Of a stretch of 64,000 nucleotides of DNA, positions 47,013 through 55,326 are shown piece by piece. Both the position numbers and the translations under genes were made by a program. Under the pieces are notes generated by a model. It ran no database searches. It was not told the origin of the DNA and saw only the letters and a list, made by a program, of their open reading frames with translations. The number at the start of each line of letters is the position of its first letter. The stretch's first letter is position 1. Source of the DNA: an uncultured Collinsella sp. (GTDB lineage: Bacteria; Actinomycetota; Coriobacteriia; Coriobacteriales; Coriobacteriaceae); contig UQKY01000002.1 in NCBI GenBank assembly GCA_900541785.1, forward strand, positions 1 through 64,000, in the 5' to 3' direction.

Positions 47013-47285
47013 ATTGGGGACAGACTTACATGAGTGTTTTCGAGCATAGGGGCCGCGTCACAGATGTCAAAGGGATCTAAGCCCAGCCGGTATGCCTTGT
47101 AGCTTGATCAAAGGTACGCTTCGAGTGAGTCAAGCGCGCCTTTTACGGGATTGAGATGGATATAATCGAGCAGCTGCACTGCCTGCGTGTCCGACTCAAC
47201 CGCGACCCGCGAATAACGATTGTCAAACAGATGCCCCGTTCTCCCCGTTTTCCCATTGAAATACTCATGTGAGTCTGTCCCCAAT
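47013..47285. mobile_element. REP/RAYT-type element relic
   Basis: A 273-bp unit bounded by near-identical inverted ends. The left end (47013-47041) starts ATTGGGGACAGACTTACATG and the right end (47258-47285), read in reverse, starts ATTGGGGACAGACTCACATG. Inside, on the minus strand, lies a decayed transposase fragment. It accounts for most of the gap between rpmB and adhE. Confidence 0.7.
47108..47254 (-). pseudogene. REP-associated tyrosine transposase (Y1) fragment
   Basis: Forty-eight codons ending in a stop read GKTGRTGHLFDNRYSRVAVE, then (after five residues) AVQLLDYIHLNPVKGALDSL. The GHLFxNRY and YIHLNPVxA patterns are diagnostic of the C-terminal half of RAYT/IS200-like transposases. 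The catalytic HUH and most of the protein are missing. The GC content and codon use are less biased than in neighbours. It is a remnant, not a functional gene. Confidence 0.75.
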
Positions 47286-47313
47286 GAGTGGGGCGATGCA
47301 GTAGGTGACTAGT

Positions 47314-47344
47314 TTTAGTTGAAACGATTCATTTAGTTGAAGCG
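47314..47344 (+). promoter_or_regulatory. Tandem 13-bp repeat upstream of adhE
   Basis: TTTAGTTGAAACG (47314-47326) and TTTAGTTGAAGCG (47332-47344) are 18 bases apart and differ at one base. The first extends into TGAAACGATTCA, a CG-centred dyad like LacI-family operators. It lies about 50 bases before the likely -10. Confidence 0.5.
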
Positions 47345-47393
47345 TTTTAGTGTGCCTTTTACGGGAATCTTACCGTTCGCCGAATAATTTCTT

Positions 47394-47401
47394 GCTATCA
47401 T
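47394..47401 (+). promoter_or_regulatory. adhE extended -10 promoter
   Basis: GCTATCAT, preceded by T, gives TGCTATCAT in the extended -10 form, about 40 bases before the adhE ATG. Confidence 0.45.
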
Positions 47402-47441
47402 GCAAGGCGTAGGGTAAATCTCCGATCGCAAGGAGACACAA

Positions 47442-50090
47442 ATGGTGAAAAAGTCACCGGAAAACACTACTCCCGCAATTGTGGACAACGTAGAGGCGCT
47501 TGAGGCTAAGCTCGCTCAGATGCGAGAGGCCCAGGCGCTTTTTGCTACGTACACGCAGGAGCAGGTCGACAAGATCTTCTACGAGGCCGCCATGGCCGCC
47601 AACAAGGCTCGTATCCCGTTGGCGAAGATGGCCATCGAGGAGACCGGCCGCGGCGTTCTTGAGGACAAGGTCATCAAGAACCACTACGCCGCAGAGTACA
47701 TCTACAACGCTTACAAGAACACCAAGACCTGTGGCGTTCTGGAGCGCGACGAGGCTTACGGCATCACCAAGATCGCCGAGCCCATCGGCATCGTGGGCGC
47801 CGTCATCCCGACGACCAACCCCACCTCCACCGCGATCTTCAAGACGCTGATCAGCCTGAAGACCCGCAACGGCATCATCATCTCCCCGCACCCGGCAGCT
47901 GCCAAGTGCACCATCGCCGCCGCCAAGCTCGTGCTTGACGCCGCCGTCAAGGCCGGTGCCCCCGAGGGCATCATCGGCTGGGTCGATGTCCCCTCCATCG
48001 AGCTGACCAACATGGTCATGCGCGACGTCGACATCATCCTCGCCACCGGTGGCCCGGGCATGGTCAAGGCCGCCTACTCCTCGGGCAAGCCCGCCCTGGG
48101 CGTTGGCGCCGGTAACACCCCGGTCATCATCGACGACACCGCCGACGTGCTGCTCGCCGTCAACTCCATCATCCACTCCAAGACCTTCGACAACGGCATG
48201 ATCTGCGCTTCCGAGCAGTCCGTGACCGTCATCGACACCATCTACGACCAGGTTAAGGCCGAGTTCCAGAAGCGCGGCTGCTACTTCGTCAAGCAGGGTG
48301 CCGAGATGGAGGCCCTGCGTGCCGCCATGTTCAAGAACGGCGCTCTCGACCACCGCATCCCCGGCATGGCTGCCGCCAAGATCGCCGAGCTCGCCGGCAT
48401 CGAGGTTCCCGCCAAGACCAAGATCCTGATCGCCGAGGTCACCTCCACCGACCCCGCCAAGGAGGAGTTCTCCCACGAGAAGCTCTCCCCGGTCCTGGCC
48501 ATGTACCACGCCAAGGACTTCCAGGAGGCCGTCGACAAGGCCGAGCACCTGGTGCTCGCCGGTGGCCCGGGCCACACCGCCTCTCTGTACGTGCACCCCG
48601 CCCAGGCCGAGAAGATCAGCCTGTTCGAGCACGTCATGAAGGCCTGCCGTATCGTCATCAACACCCCGTCCTCGCACGGCGGCATCGGTGACCTTTACAA
48701 CTTTGGCATGAAGCCGTCTCTGACCCTGGGCTGCGGCTCCTGGGGCGGCAACTCCGTCTCCGAGAACGTTGGGGTGAAGCACTTGATCAACGTTAAGACT
48801 GTGGCCGAGCGCCGTGAGAACATGCTGTGGTTCCGCGCTCCCGAGAAGGTCTACTTCAAGAAGGGTTCCACGCCCGTCGCCCTCGACGAGCTGGGCAACG
48901 TCATGGGCAAGAAGCGCGCCTTCATCGTCACCGACCAGTTCCTCTTCAAGAATGGCAACACCCGCGCCATCGAGGCCAAGCTCGACGAGATGGGCATCGC
49001 CCACGACTGCTTCTACGACGTCGAGCCCGATCCGTCGCTGCAGTGCGCACGTCGCGGCGCCAAGCAGATGGCTCTCTTTGAGCCGGACGTCATCATCGCC
49101 GTCGGCGGTGGCTCTGCTATGGACGCCGGCAAGATCATGTGGATGATGTACGAGCACCCCGAGTGCAAGTTTGAGGACATGGCCATGGACTTCATGGACA
49201 TCCGCAAGCGTATCTTCACCTTCCCCGAGATGGGCAAGAAGGCCTACTTCGTCGCCGTCCCGACCTCTTCGGGTACCGGCTCCGAGTGCACGCCGTTCGC
49301 CATCATCACCGACAAGGAGACCGGCATCAAGTGGCCGCTCGCCGACTACGCGCTGCTCCCCAACATGGCTATCGTCGACGCCGACAACTGCATGACCGCC
49401 CCGCGCGGCCTGACCGCTGCCTCCGGCATCGACGTCATGACCCACGCCATCGAGTCCTACGTCTCCATCATGGCTTCCGACTACACCAAGGGCCTCTCCG
49501 AGCGTGCTGCTAAGCTCGTCTTCGAGAACCTGCCCTCCAGCTTCACGAACGGCGCCAAGGACCCGCATGCCCGCGAGGAGATGCACAACGCCTCCTGCAT
49601 GGCCGGTATGGCCTTCGCCAACGCCTTCCTGGGCCTCAACCACTCCATGGCCCACAAGCTCGGCGCTTTCCATCACCTGCCCCACGGCCTCGCAAACGCC
49701 GTCATCCTGACCCGCGTTATGCGCTACAACGCCGCCGAGGCTCCCGTCAAGATGGGCACCTTCTCCCAGTATCCTTACCCCAACGCGCTGCACAACTACG
49801 CCGAGATGGCCAAGTACTGCGGCATCGAGGGCAAGGACGACAAGGAGGTCTTCGAGAACTTCATCACGAAGCTCGAGGAGCTCAAGGACTTCATCGGCGT
49901 CAAGAAGACCATCGCCGACTACGGTGTTGACGAGCAGTACTTCCTCGACACCCTCGACGAGATGACCGAGCAGGCATTCAACGACCAGTGCACCGGCGCT
50001 AACCCGCGCTACCCGCTCATGAGCGAGATCAAGGAGCTCTACCTGGACGCCTACTACGGCCGTGAGCCTCAGGATTACGCCGTCTGCTAG
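47442..50090 (+). CDS. adhE: Bifunctional acetaldehyde-CoA / alcohol dehydrogenase AdhE
   Basis: An 882-residue fused enzyme that reduces acetyl-CoA to ethanol, regenerating two NAD+. The N-terminal aldehyde dehydrogenase half has VGAVIPTTNPTSTAIFK and the catalytic Cys in NGMICASEQ. The iron-dependent alcohol dehydrogenase half has GGGSAMDAGK, GTGSECTPFA and the metal His motif HSMAHKLGAFHHLPHG. GGAG precedes the ATG. Codon use is very biased (C-ending codons), as expected of a highly expressed fermentation gene. Confidence 0.97.
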   Translation: MVKKSPENTTPAIVDNVEALEAKLAQMREAQALFATYTQEQVDKIFYEAAMAANKARIPLAKMAIEETGRGVLEDKVIKNHYAAEYIYNAYKNTKTCGVLERDEAYGITKIAEPIGIVGAVIPTTNPTSTAIFKTLISLKTRNGIIISPHPAAAKCTIAAAKLVLDAAVKAGAPEGIIGWVDVPSIELTNMVMRDVDIILATGGPGMVKAAYSSGKPALGVGAGNTPVIIDDTADVLLAVNSIIHSKTFDNGMICASEQSVTVIDTIYDQVKAEFQKRGCYFVKQGAEMEALRAAMFKNGALDHRIPGMAAAKIAELAGIEVPAKTKILIAEVTSTDPAKEEFSHEKLSPVLAMYHAKDFQEAVDKAEHLVLAGGPGHTASLYVHPAQAEKISLFEHVMKACRIVINTPSSHGGIGDLYNFGMKPSLTLGCGSWGGNSVSENVGVKHLINVKTVAERRENMLWFRAPEKVYFKKGSTPVALDELGNVMGKKRAFIVTDQFLFKNGNTRAIEAKLDEMGIAHDCFYDVEPDPSLQCARRGAKQMALFEPDVIIAVGGGSAMDAGKIMWMMYEHPECKFEDMAMDFMDIRKRIFTFPEMGKKAYFVAVPTSSGTGSECTPFAIITDKETGIKWPLADYALLPNMAIVDADNCMTAPRGLTAASGIDVMTHAIESYVSIMASDYTKGLSERAAKLVFENLPSSFTNGAKDPHAREEMHNASCMAGMAFANAFLGLNHSMAHKLGAFHHLPHGLANAVILTRVMRYNAAEAPVKMGTFSQYPYPNALHNYAEMAKYCGIEGKDDKEVFENFITKLEELKDFIGVKKTIADYGVDEQYFLDTLDEMTEQAFNDQCTGANPRYPLMSEIKELYLDAYYGREPQDYAVC

Positions 50091-50107
50091 TTCTAGCACG
50101 GTTTTTA

Positions 50108-50146
50108 ACGGCGGGGGTGCACGGGTGTTTCACACACCCCCGCCGT
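50108..50146 (+). terminator. Hairpin after adhE
   Basis: ACGGCGGGGGTG and CACCCCCGCCGT form a 12-bp stem. No T run follows on the plus strand, so it may protect the 3' end or allow partial read-through into the kinase gene. Confidence 0.5.
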
Positions 50147-50178
50147 CGCTTCTATCGCATCGTTGAAAGGATGCAACC

Positions 50179-50943
50179 ATGCTGCTACCCGATTCCAAGA
50201 CCGAGCTCGTCCGCCGTGGCAACAAGGTCGTTTACGACCTGGGCGACAAGATCGTCAAGGTCTTTAACGAGACCAAGCCTGTCTCCGACGTGTTCAACGA
50301 GGCTTTGAATCTTGCCCGCATCAATGAGTGCGGCATCCGCAGCCCCAAGGCTCTCGAGGTTTCCCAGCTCGAGAACGCCAACGGCTGGGCGCTCGTGACC
50401 GAGAAGGTTCCGGGCACCACCCTTGCCGAGAAGATGACTGCCGAGCCCCAGCGCTTCGGTGAGTACCTCGAGATGTTCGTCGACCTCCAGATCGAGATCC
50501 ACGGCTACACCTCCCCGCTGCTCAACCGTCAGCGCGATAAGTTCGCCCGCATGATCGACAGCCTTGATCAGCTCAATGCCACCACGCGCTACAACCTTCA
50601 GGAGCGTCTGGACGGCATGACCAAGGAGTTCAAGGTCTGCCACGGCGACTTCAACCCCTCCAATGTCATCGTCGGTGACGACGGCCAGCTCTATGTGTGC
50701 GACTGGGCACACGCCACCCAGGGCTCCCCTGCTGCCGACGTTGCCACCACCTACCTGCTCTTTGCCCTCAACAGCAAGGATCAGGCCGAGGCCTACCTGG
50801 AGCTCTACTGCGACCGCGCCGACATGCCCATGCAGGTCGTGCGTCAGTGGACGAGCATCGTCGCCGCTTCCGAGCTCGCTCGTAAGCGCAACGTGAACGA
50901 TGAGTTCCTGAAGAACTGGATCGACGTCGTCGATTATCAGTAA
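50179..50943 (+). CDS. APH-fold phosphotransferase, TIGR02172-like
   Basis: A 254-residue kinase of the aminoglycoside phosphotransferase fold. The catalytic loop HGDFNPSNVIV and the metal-binding YVCDWAHA are intact, followed by SPAADVATTYLL. The N-lobe lysine lies in KIVKVF. Relatives are widespread anaerobe proteins of unknown substrate, so a drug-resistance role is not supported. It follows adhE after a hairpin, has AAAGGA before its ATG, and shares adhE's strong codon bias. Confidence 0.8.
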   Translation: MLLPDSKTELVRRGNKVVYDLGDKIVKVFNETKPVSDVFNEALNLARINECGIRSPKALEVSQLENANGWALVTEKVPGTTLAEKMTAEPQRFGEYLEMFVDLQIEIHGYTSPLLNRQRDKFARMIDSLDQLNATTRYNLQERLDGMTKEFKVCHGDFNPSNVIVGDDGQLYVCDWAHATQGSPAADVATTYLLFALNSKDQAEAYLELYCDRADMPMQVVRQWTSIVAASELARKRNVNDEFLKNWIDVVDYQ

Positions 50944-50975
50944 TATCTGAGCGATTTATTTCGCATCGGAGGCAC

Positions 50976-51019
50976 AAAGGAAACCCCGCAGCTCGCATGG
51001 GCTGTGGGGTTTCCTTTTA
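50976..51019 (+). terminator. Terminator after the APH-fold kinase
   Basis: AAAGGAAACCCCGCAGC pairs with GGCTGTGGGGTTTCCTTTT (one mismatch) around a short loop. Confidence 0.9.
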
Positions 51020-51042
51020 GCGATTGAGTACGTTGAGAAGAT

Positions 51043-51091
51043 AAAAGGACGGCCCCGCATCTCCCCTATCTGGAGAAATGCGGGGCCGTCC
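51043..51091 (-). terminator. Terminator after proS
   Basis: GGACGGCCCCGCAT and ATGCGGGGCCGTCC form a 14-bp stem, and TTTT follows on the minus strand. It closes the pyrH-to-proS unit. Confidence 0.9.
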
Positions 51092-51121
51092 CGTATATCA
51101 AACTACAAGCGAAATCGTAGA

Positions 51122-52843
51122 TTAACGACGGGCCGCCTTCACAAGCTCGGAAACCTTGGCGACGACCTCGTCGATCGCCACGTCCTCGCGCTCGCCCGTG
51201 GCACGGTCCTTGAGCTCGACGGTGCCATTCTTGAGGCCGCGCTTGCCGAGCACCACCTGATACGGGAAGCCCATAAGGTCGTTGTCGGCAAACTTAAAGC
51301 CGGGACGCTCGTCACGATCGTCGACGACGACCTCGATACCCTCGGCACACAGGCCATCAACGATCTGCTCGCAGACGGTAGCGCACTCCTCCTTCTTGGG
51401 ATCGAGCGGAATCACCGCAACCTCGTACGGGGCAACGGAGACTGGCCAGACGATGCCGTGCTCGTCGTTGTGCTGCTCCACGACGGCAGCGAGCGAGCGA
51501 GACACACCCACGCCGTAGCAACCCATGATAAGCGGCTTCTCCTTGCCGTCCTCGTCCATAAAGGTGGCACCCATGGCCTCGGAGTACTTGGTGCCCAGCT
51601 GGAAAACCTGGGAGACCTCAATACCGCGAGCAGCGGAAAGCGGCTTGCCGCAGTGCGGGCAGGGATCGCCGGCAACGACGGTAACCAGGTCGGCCCACTC
51701 GTCGACGGTAAAGTCACGCTCGGGGCAGGCACCAGTAAAGTGATAATCGACCTCGTTGGCACCGCAGGCCCACTGCTTGGACTCGCGCAGGCTCTCATCG
51801 CACACCAGACGGATGCCCTCGGGCAGGTTCACCGGTCCGATAAAGCCCTTGTGCAGACCGTAGGTCTGGAGCTCCTCGTCGGTCATCATGCGATAGCCCT
51901 TGCCAAAGACATGCTCGGCCTTGCAATCATTGAGCTCGTGGTCGCCCGGGACAATGGCGACGACCGGATTGCCCTCGGAGTCAATCAACGCCAGCGACTT
52001 GCGCGTGCCGTTCTCGGGGAAGCCGAAGAACTTGGCGACGGCCTCGATGGTGCCCATACCCGGAGTCTCGACCTTGGTGAGCGTGCCGTCGCCGGGGCCC
52101 TCGGTCACAACGACCTTGGTGCTTGCAGCCTCGTCGTCGGCAGCAAAACCGCAATCGTCGCAGTAGACGAGCGAGGCCTCGCCGGCGTCGGCCAGAGCCA
52201 TGTACTCGACGGAGGTGTCGCCGCCAATCTCGCCGGAGTCGGCGACAACGGGCAGAGCCTTGATGTAGCAGCGCTCGCAGATGTTGGCGTAAGCCTGCTT
52301 CATCTTGTCGTACTCCTCCTGCAGGCTCTCCTGCGTGGCAGAGAAGCTGTAGGCGTCCTTCATGATGAACTCACGGCCACGCATCAGGCCAAAGCGGGGA
52401 CGGAACTCATCGCGGAACTTATCCTGAATGTGGTACAGGTTGACGGGCAGCTGCTTATAGGAGCGCAGCTCGTTGCGCACCAGGGCCGTGACGGTCTCCT
52501 CATGCGTGGGGCCCAGCACAAACTCGCGACCATGACGGTCGTCAAAGCGCACGAGCTCCTTGCCATAGGCATCGATACGGCCGGACTCACGCCACAGCTC
52601 AGCATCGACCATAATGGGCATCATGAGCTCCTGGGCGCCGGCGGCGTCCATCTCGTCGCGCACGATGTTCTCGATCTTGCGAATCGAGCGCCAAGCGAGC
52701 GGCAGATAGGAATACAGGCCGGCGGCCTCCTTGCGAATCATGCCGGCACGGAGCAGCAGGCGATGGCTCGCAAGCTCGGCGTCGGCCGGATCCTCTTTGA
52801 GCGTCGGCGCATAGAGCTTAGACATATACATTGCTCGAGTCAT
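51122..52843 (-). CDS. proS: Prolyl-tRNA synthetase
   Basis: A 573-residue class II synthetase of the bacterial form. The N-terminal catalytic domain includes HRLLLRAGMIRKEAAGLYSYLPLAWR, LGPTHEE and FRDEFRPRFGLMRGREFIMKDAYSF. An INS editing insertion lies between motifs 2 and 3, then MGCYGVGVSR and an anticodon-binding domain. It abuts ispG with no gap. Confidence 0.96.
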   Translation of the reverse strand: MTRAMYMSKLYAPTLKEDPADAELASHRLLLRAGMIRKEAAGLYSYLPLAWRSIRKIENIVRDEMDAAGAQELMMPIMVDAELWRESGRIDAYGKELVRFDDRHGREFVLGPTHEETVTALVRNELRSYKQLPVNLYHIQDKFRDEFRPRFGLMRGREFIMKDAYSFSATQESLQEEYDKMKQAYANICERCYIKALPVVADSGEIGGDTSVEYMALADAGEASLVYCDDCGFAADDEAASTKVVVTEGPGDGTLTKVETPGMGTIEAVAKFFGFPENGTRKSLALIDSEGNPVVAIVPGDHELNDCKAEHVFGKGYRMMTDEELQTYGLHKGFIGPVNLPEGIRLVCDESLRESKQWACGANEVDYHFTGACPERDFTVDEWADLVTVVAGDPCPHCGKPLSAARGIEVSQVFQLGTKYSEAMGATFMDEDGKEKPLIMGCYGVGVSRSLAAVVEQHNDEHGIVWPVSVAPYEVAVIPLDPKKEECATVCEQIVDGLCAEGIEVVVDDRDERPGFKFADNDLMGFPYQVVLGKRGLKNGTVELKDRATGEREDVAIDEVVAKVSELVKAARR

Positions 52844-53926
52844 TTATTTCTCCTCAATAAGCTTGTCGACCTCGGCCATAAGCGCGTCGACAATTTGATC
52901 CTCAGCTACTTTACCAATGATCTGGCCATGCGAAAAGAGCAGGGCCTGACCACGTCCGCAAGCAACGCCCAGGTCGGCATCAGAAGCCTCACCGGGGCCA
53001 TTAACGGCACATCCCATGACGGCAATCGAAAGCGGCGCGGCATAGTTCTTAAGCCGCTCGGTTACTTCCTCAGCGATAGGAATCAGGTTAACCTGGCAGC
53101 GGGCGCACGTGGGGCACGAGACAATCTCGGGACCACGGCGACGCAGGCCCAGGGACTGCAGGATACCCCAGGCGACCGGCGGCTCCTCGACCGGATCGGC
53201 CGTGAGCGAGACGCGCATGGTGTCGCCAATGCCCTCGGAAAGCAGAATACCCAGGCCCACAGAGCTCTTAATGGTGCCCTGGAGCTTGGTTCCGGCCTCC
53301 GTCACGCCCAAATGAAGCGGAACATGGGGGATTTCGCGCGAGAGGGCACGGTAGGTGTCGAGCGTCGTTTGCACGCTATGGGCCTTAGCCGAAAGCACAA
53401 TGTTCGTAAAGCCGCGGTCTTCAAAATGCTTGACGAAACGCTCGCTCGACATCACGAGCTTTTCGGGCTGCGTGAGGTCGTCGCGCTCGGCGATATCCTG
53501 CTCAAGCGAACCGGCATTGACGCCGATACGAATCGCACAGCCAGCGGCACCCGCAGCATCGATCACCGCGTCAACCTTGGCCCAATCACCGATATTGCCG
53601 GGATTGATGCGCAGCTTGGCAGCACCGGCCTCAACGGCACCAATGGCGAGCTTATGGTTAAAGTGGATATCGGCGACAATCGGCACCGGAGACTCGGCAC
53701 AGATGGTGCGGAAACCCTCAAGCGCGGCCTCGGTGGGCACGCTTACGCGCACGATATCGCAGCCAGCCTGCGCCAACGCGCATACTTGCGCAAGCGTTGC
53801 CTGGGCATCGGCGGTATCGGTGCAGGTCATGGATTGGACCACCACCGGCGCGCCGCCACCAATCTGCACGCCGCCCACATGCACGGGGCGCGTCAGCTCG
53901 CGAGGCAAAGGATGGGATAAAGACAA
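52844..53926 (-). CDS. ispG: 4-hydroxy-3-methylbut-2-en-1-yl diphosphate synthase IspG
   Basis: A 360-residue [4Fe-4S] enzyme of the MEP isoprenoid pathway. It has VQSMTCTDTADAQATLAQV, DIHFNHKLA, LRINPGNIG, and cluster cysteines in SCPTCARCQ and MGCAVNGPGEA. I favour the TTG at 53926 (MSLSHPLPREL), eight bases after AGGGGAG. A GTG at 53935 is the alternative. The longer frame to 54013 would overlap rseP. Confidence 0.93.
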   Translation of the reverse strand: MSLSHPLPRELTRPVHVGGVQIGGGAPVVVQSMTCTDTADAQATLAQVCALAQAGCDIVRVSVPTEAALEGFRTICAESPVPIVADIHFNHKLAIGAVEAGAAKLRINPGNIGDWAKVDAVIDAAGAAGCAIRIGVNAGSLEQDIAERDDLTQPEKLVMSSERFVKHFEDRGFTNIVLSAKAHSVQTTLDTYRALSREIPHVPLHLGVTEAGTKLQGTIKSSVGLGILLSEGIGDTMRVSLTADPVEEPPVAWGILQSLGLRRRGPEIVSCPTCARCQVNLIPIAEEVTERLKNYAAPLSIAVMGCAVNGPGEASDADLGVACGRGQALLFSHGQIIGKVAEDQIVDALMAEVDKLIEEK

Positions 53927-53939
53927 TCCAAACACTCCC

Positions 53940-55301
53940 CTACAGAATAAATCGAAGGACGTCGGAACGAAGCATATAGACAAACAACAGCGCAAAGAGC
54001 GCGATGCCCACATAGCTCACAATCGTCTGGACCTTGAGCGGAAGCTCGCGGCCCGCAATCTTTTGAATGATCTCGATGACCAGCTTGCCGCCGTCGAGCG
54101 GTGGGATGGGCAGCAGGTTCATAAAGCCAAGCGAGAACGAAATGAGGGCGGCAAACGAAAGGAACGTGGCAGGGCCGGCAGCAGCAGCCTGTGAGGACAT
54201 AACGCTAATACCCACGATCGAAGAGGACTGATCGAGAATCTCCATCGTATGCTGCGGCTGGAGCAGGCGCATCACACCCTCCGCTGTCTGCACGACATAG
54301 GAGAACGACAGGCGAGCCGACGTGATGGGGTCCAAACGAACCACCTGTGTAGAGGCATACACACCCAGGCGCTCGTCCTCTTTGAGCGAAACCGTAGTCG
54401 AATGCTGCCTGCCATCACGCTCGTACTCAATGGCGATATCGTCCTTACCGGCAGCCTTGCCGATGGCATCGTAAACGTCCATCCAGGTAGAGCACGATAC
54501 TCCGTCGACCGAAAGGATCGCGTCGCCGCCCTCGATTCCCGCCGCGGCGGCAATCGAGCCTTCGTCAACCTGGCCGATCACATTGGTATCCACCGGCACC
54601 GTGACGCCCGCGATGGAATAGATGCTCATAAGGAGCAAAAAGCCCGTCAGGATATTGACGATAATGCCCGCAAGCAGCATAAAGGCACGCTTGACAAAGC
54701 CCTGGCCCAAATAGGTGTGCGAGCGCTCGCGTGCAAGGAATTCGGACTCGCCGCACGGCAGTTCCCATACATCGCCCTCGGCAGTCGCGTGCTCGCGATC
54801 GAACCGACGGCCGTCAAAGGTGGTATAACCCGCCGCGTCACGCGGCAGGGTCTGGTACTTGGTGGGATAGTAACTGGGCGAAGGCTTTTCCCCTTCTTCA
54901 TACCAGGGAGCGATAGAGCCCCAGCCCAACAGCAAAGCACAGGCCTCGAGCACATCCTCCTCGGACAGCTCGAGCTCGACGGCAAGATCGGCCACCGTCA
55001 CACGGCCGTGACGATAGATGGCAGCAAGCACGCGGTCGGCACACGAGACGTCGGTCGGATCCATGCCACAAATGGCTGCATAGCCACCCAGCAGCAGCGG
55101 CGTCACGCCAAACTTGGTGCCGATACGATGCGACGTATGGTGGATATCAAAGCGACACGGCAGGCCCAAAAAGAACTCAGTCACCCGGACGCCGCAGGCA
55201 CGCGCCGCCAAAAAGTGGCCGCCCTCGTGCAAAAACACGAGGACGGAAAGCATCAACAGGCCCCAAAAGACCGATGAGAGAACGCTCAGAACAGTATCCA
55301 T
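53940..55301 (-). CDS. rseP: Site-2 protease of the RseP/RasP (M50) family with inserted domain
   Basis: A 453-residue intramembrane metalloprotease. The zinc motif HEGGHFLAAR is in the first helix, then GGYAAICGM. About 110 extra residues follow (roughly 80-190), including a winged-helix-like stretch (ADRVLAAIYRHGRVTVADLA). After this come FVKRAFMLLAGIIVNILTG, one PDZ domain and the LLPIPPLDGGKL third metal ligand. ATG 55301 was preferred over a TTG at 55316. It sits between dxr and ispG as in most bacteria. Confidence 0.9.
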   Translation of the reverse strand: MDTVLSVLSSVFWGLLMLSVLVFLHEGGHFLAARACGVRVTEFFLGLPCRFDIHHTSHRIGTKFGVTPLLLGGYAAICGMDPTDVSCADRVLAAIYRHGRVTVADLAVELELSEEDVLEACALLLGWGSIAPWYEEGEKPSPSYYPTKYQTLPRDAAGYTTFDGRRFDREHATAEGDVWELPCGESEFLARERSHTYLGQGFVKRAFMLLAGIIVNILTGFLLLMSIYSIAGVTVPVDTNVIGQVDEGSIAAAAGIEGGDAILSVDGVSCSTWMDVYDAIGKAAGKDDIAIEYERDGRQHSTTVSLKEDERLGVYASTQVVRLDPITSARLSFSYVVQTAEGVMRLLQPQHTMEILDQSSSIVGISVMSSQAAAAGPATFLSFAALISFSLGFMNLLPIPPLDGGKLVIEIIQKIAGRELPLKVQTIVSYVGIALFALLFVYMLRSDVLRFIL

Positions 55302-55326
55302 AAAACGAAAAAACAATCCTTATGGG

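Noticed and set aside
47314..47344. Firmicutes-type cre (CcpA) site at adhE
   Set aside because: The spacing around the central CG does not fit the 14-base cre consensus, so only a general LacI-like resemblance is claimed.
47454..50099. An 881-codon minus-strand open frame opposite adhE
   Set aside because: It mirrors the extreme codon bias of adhE; its protein is low-complexity (V, G, D, L, H) with no motif.
50179..50943. Aminoglycoside resistance gene
   Set aside because: Only the general kinase fold and HGD motif match. The codon bias and locus suggest a native gene, and the family is not a known resistance determinant.
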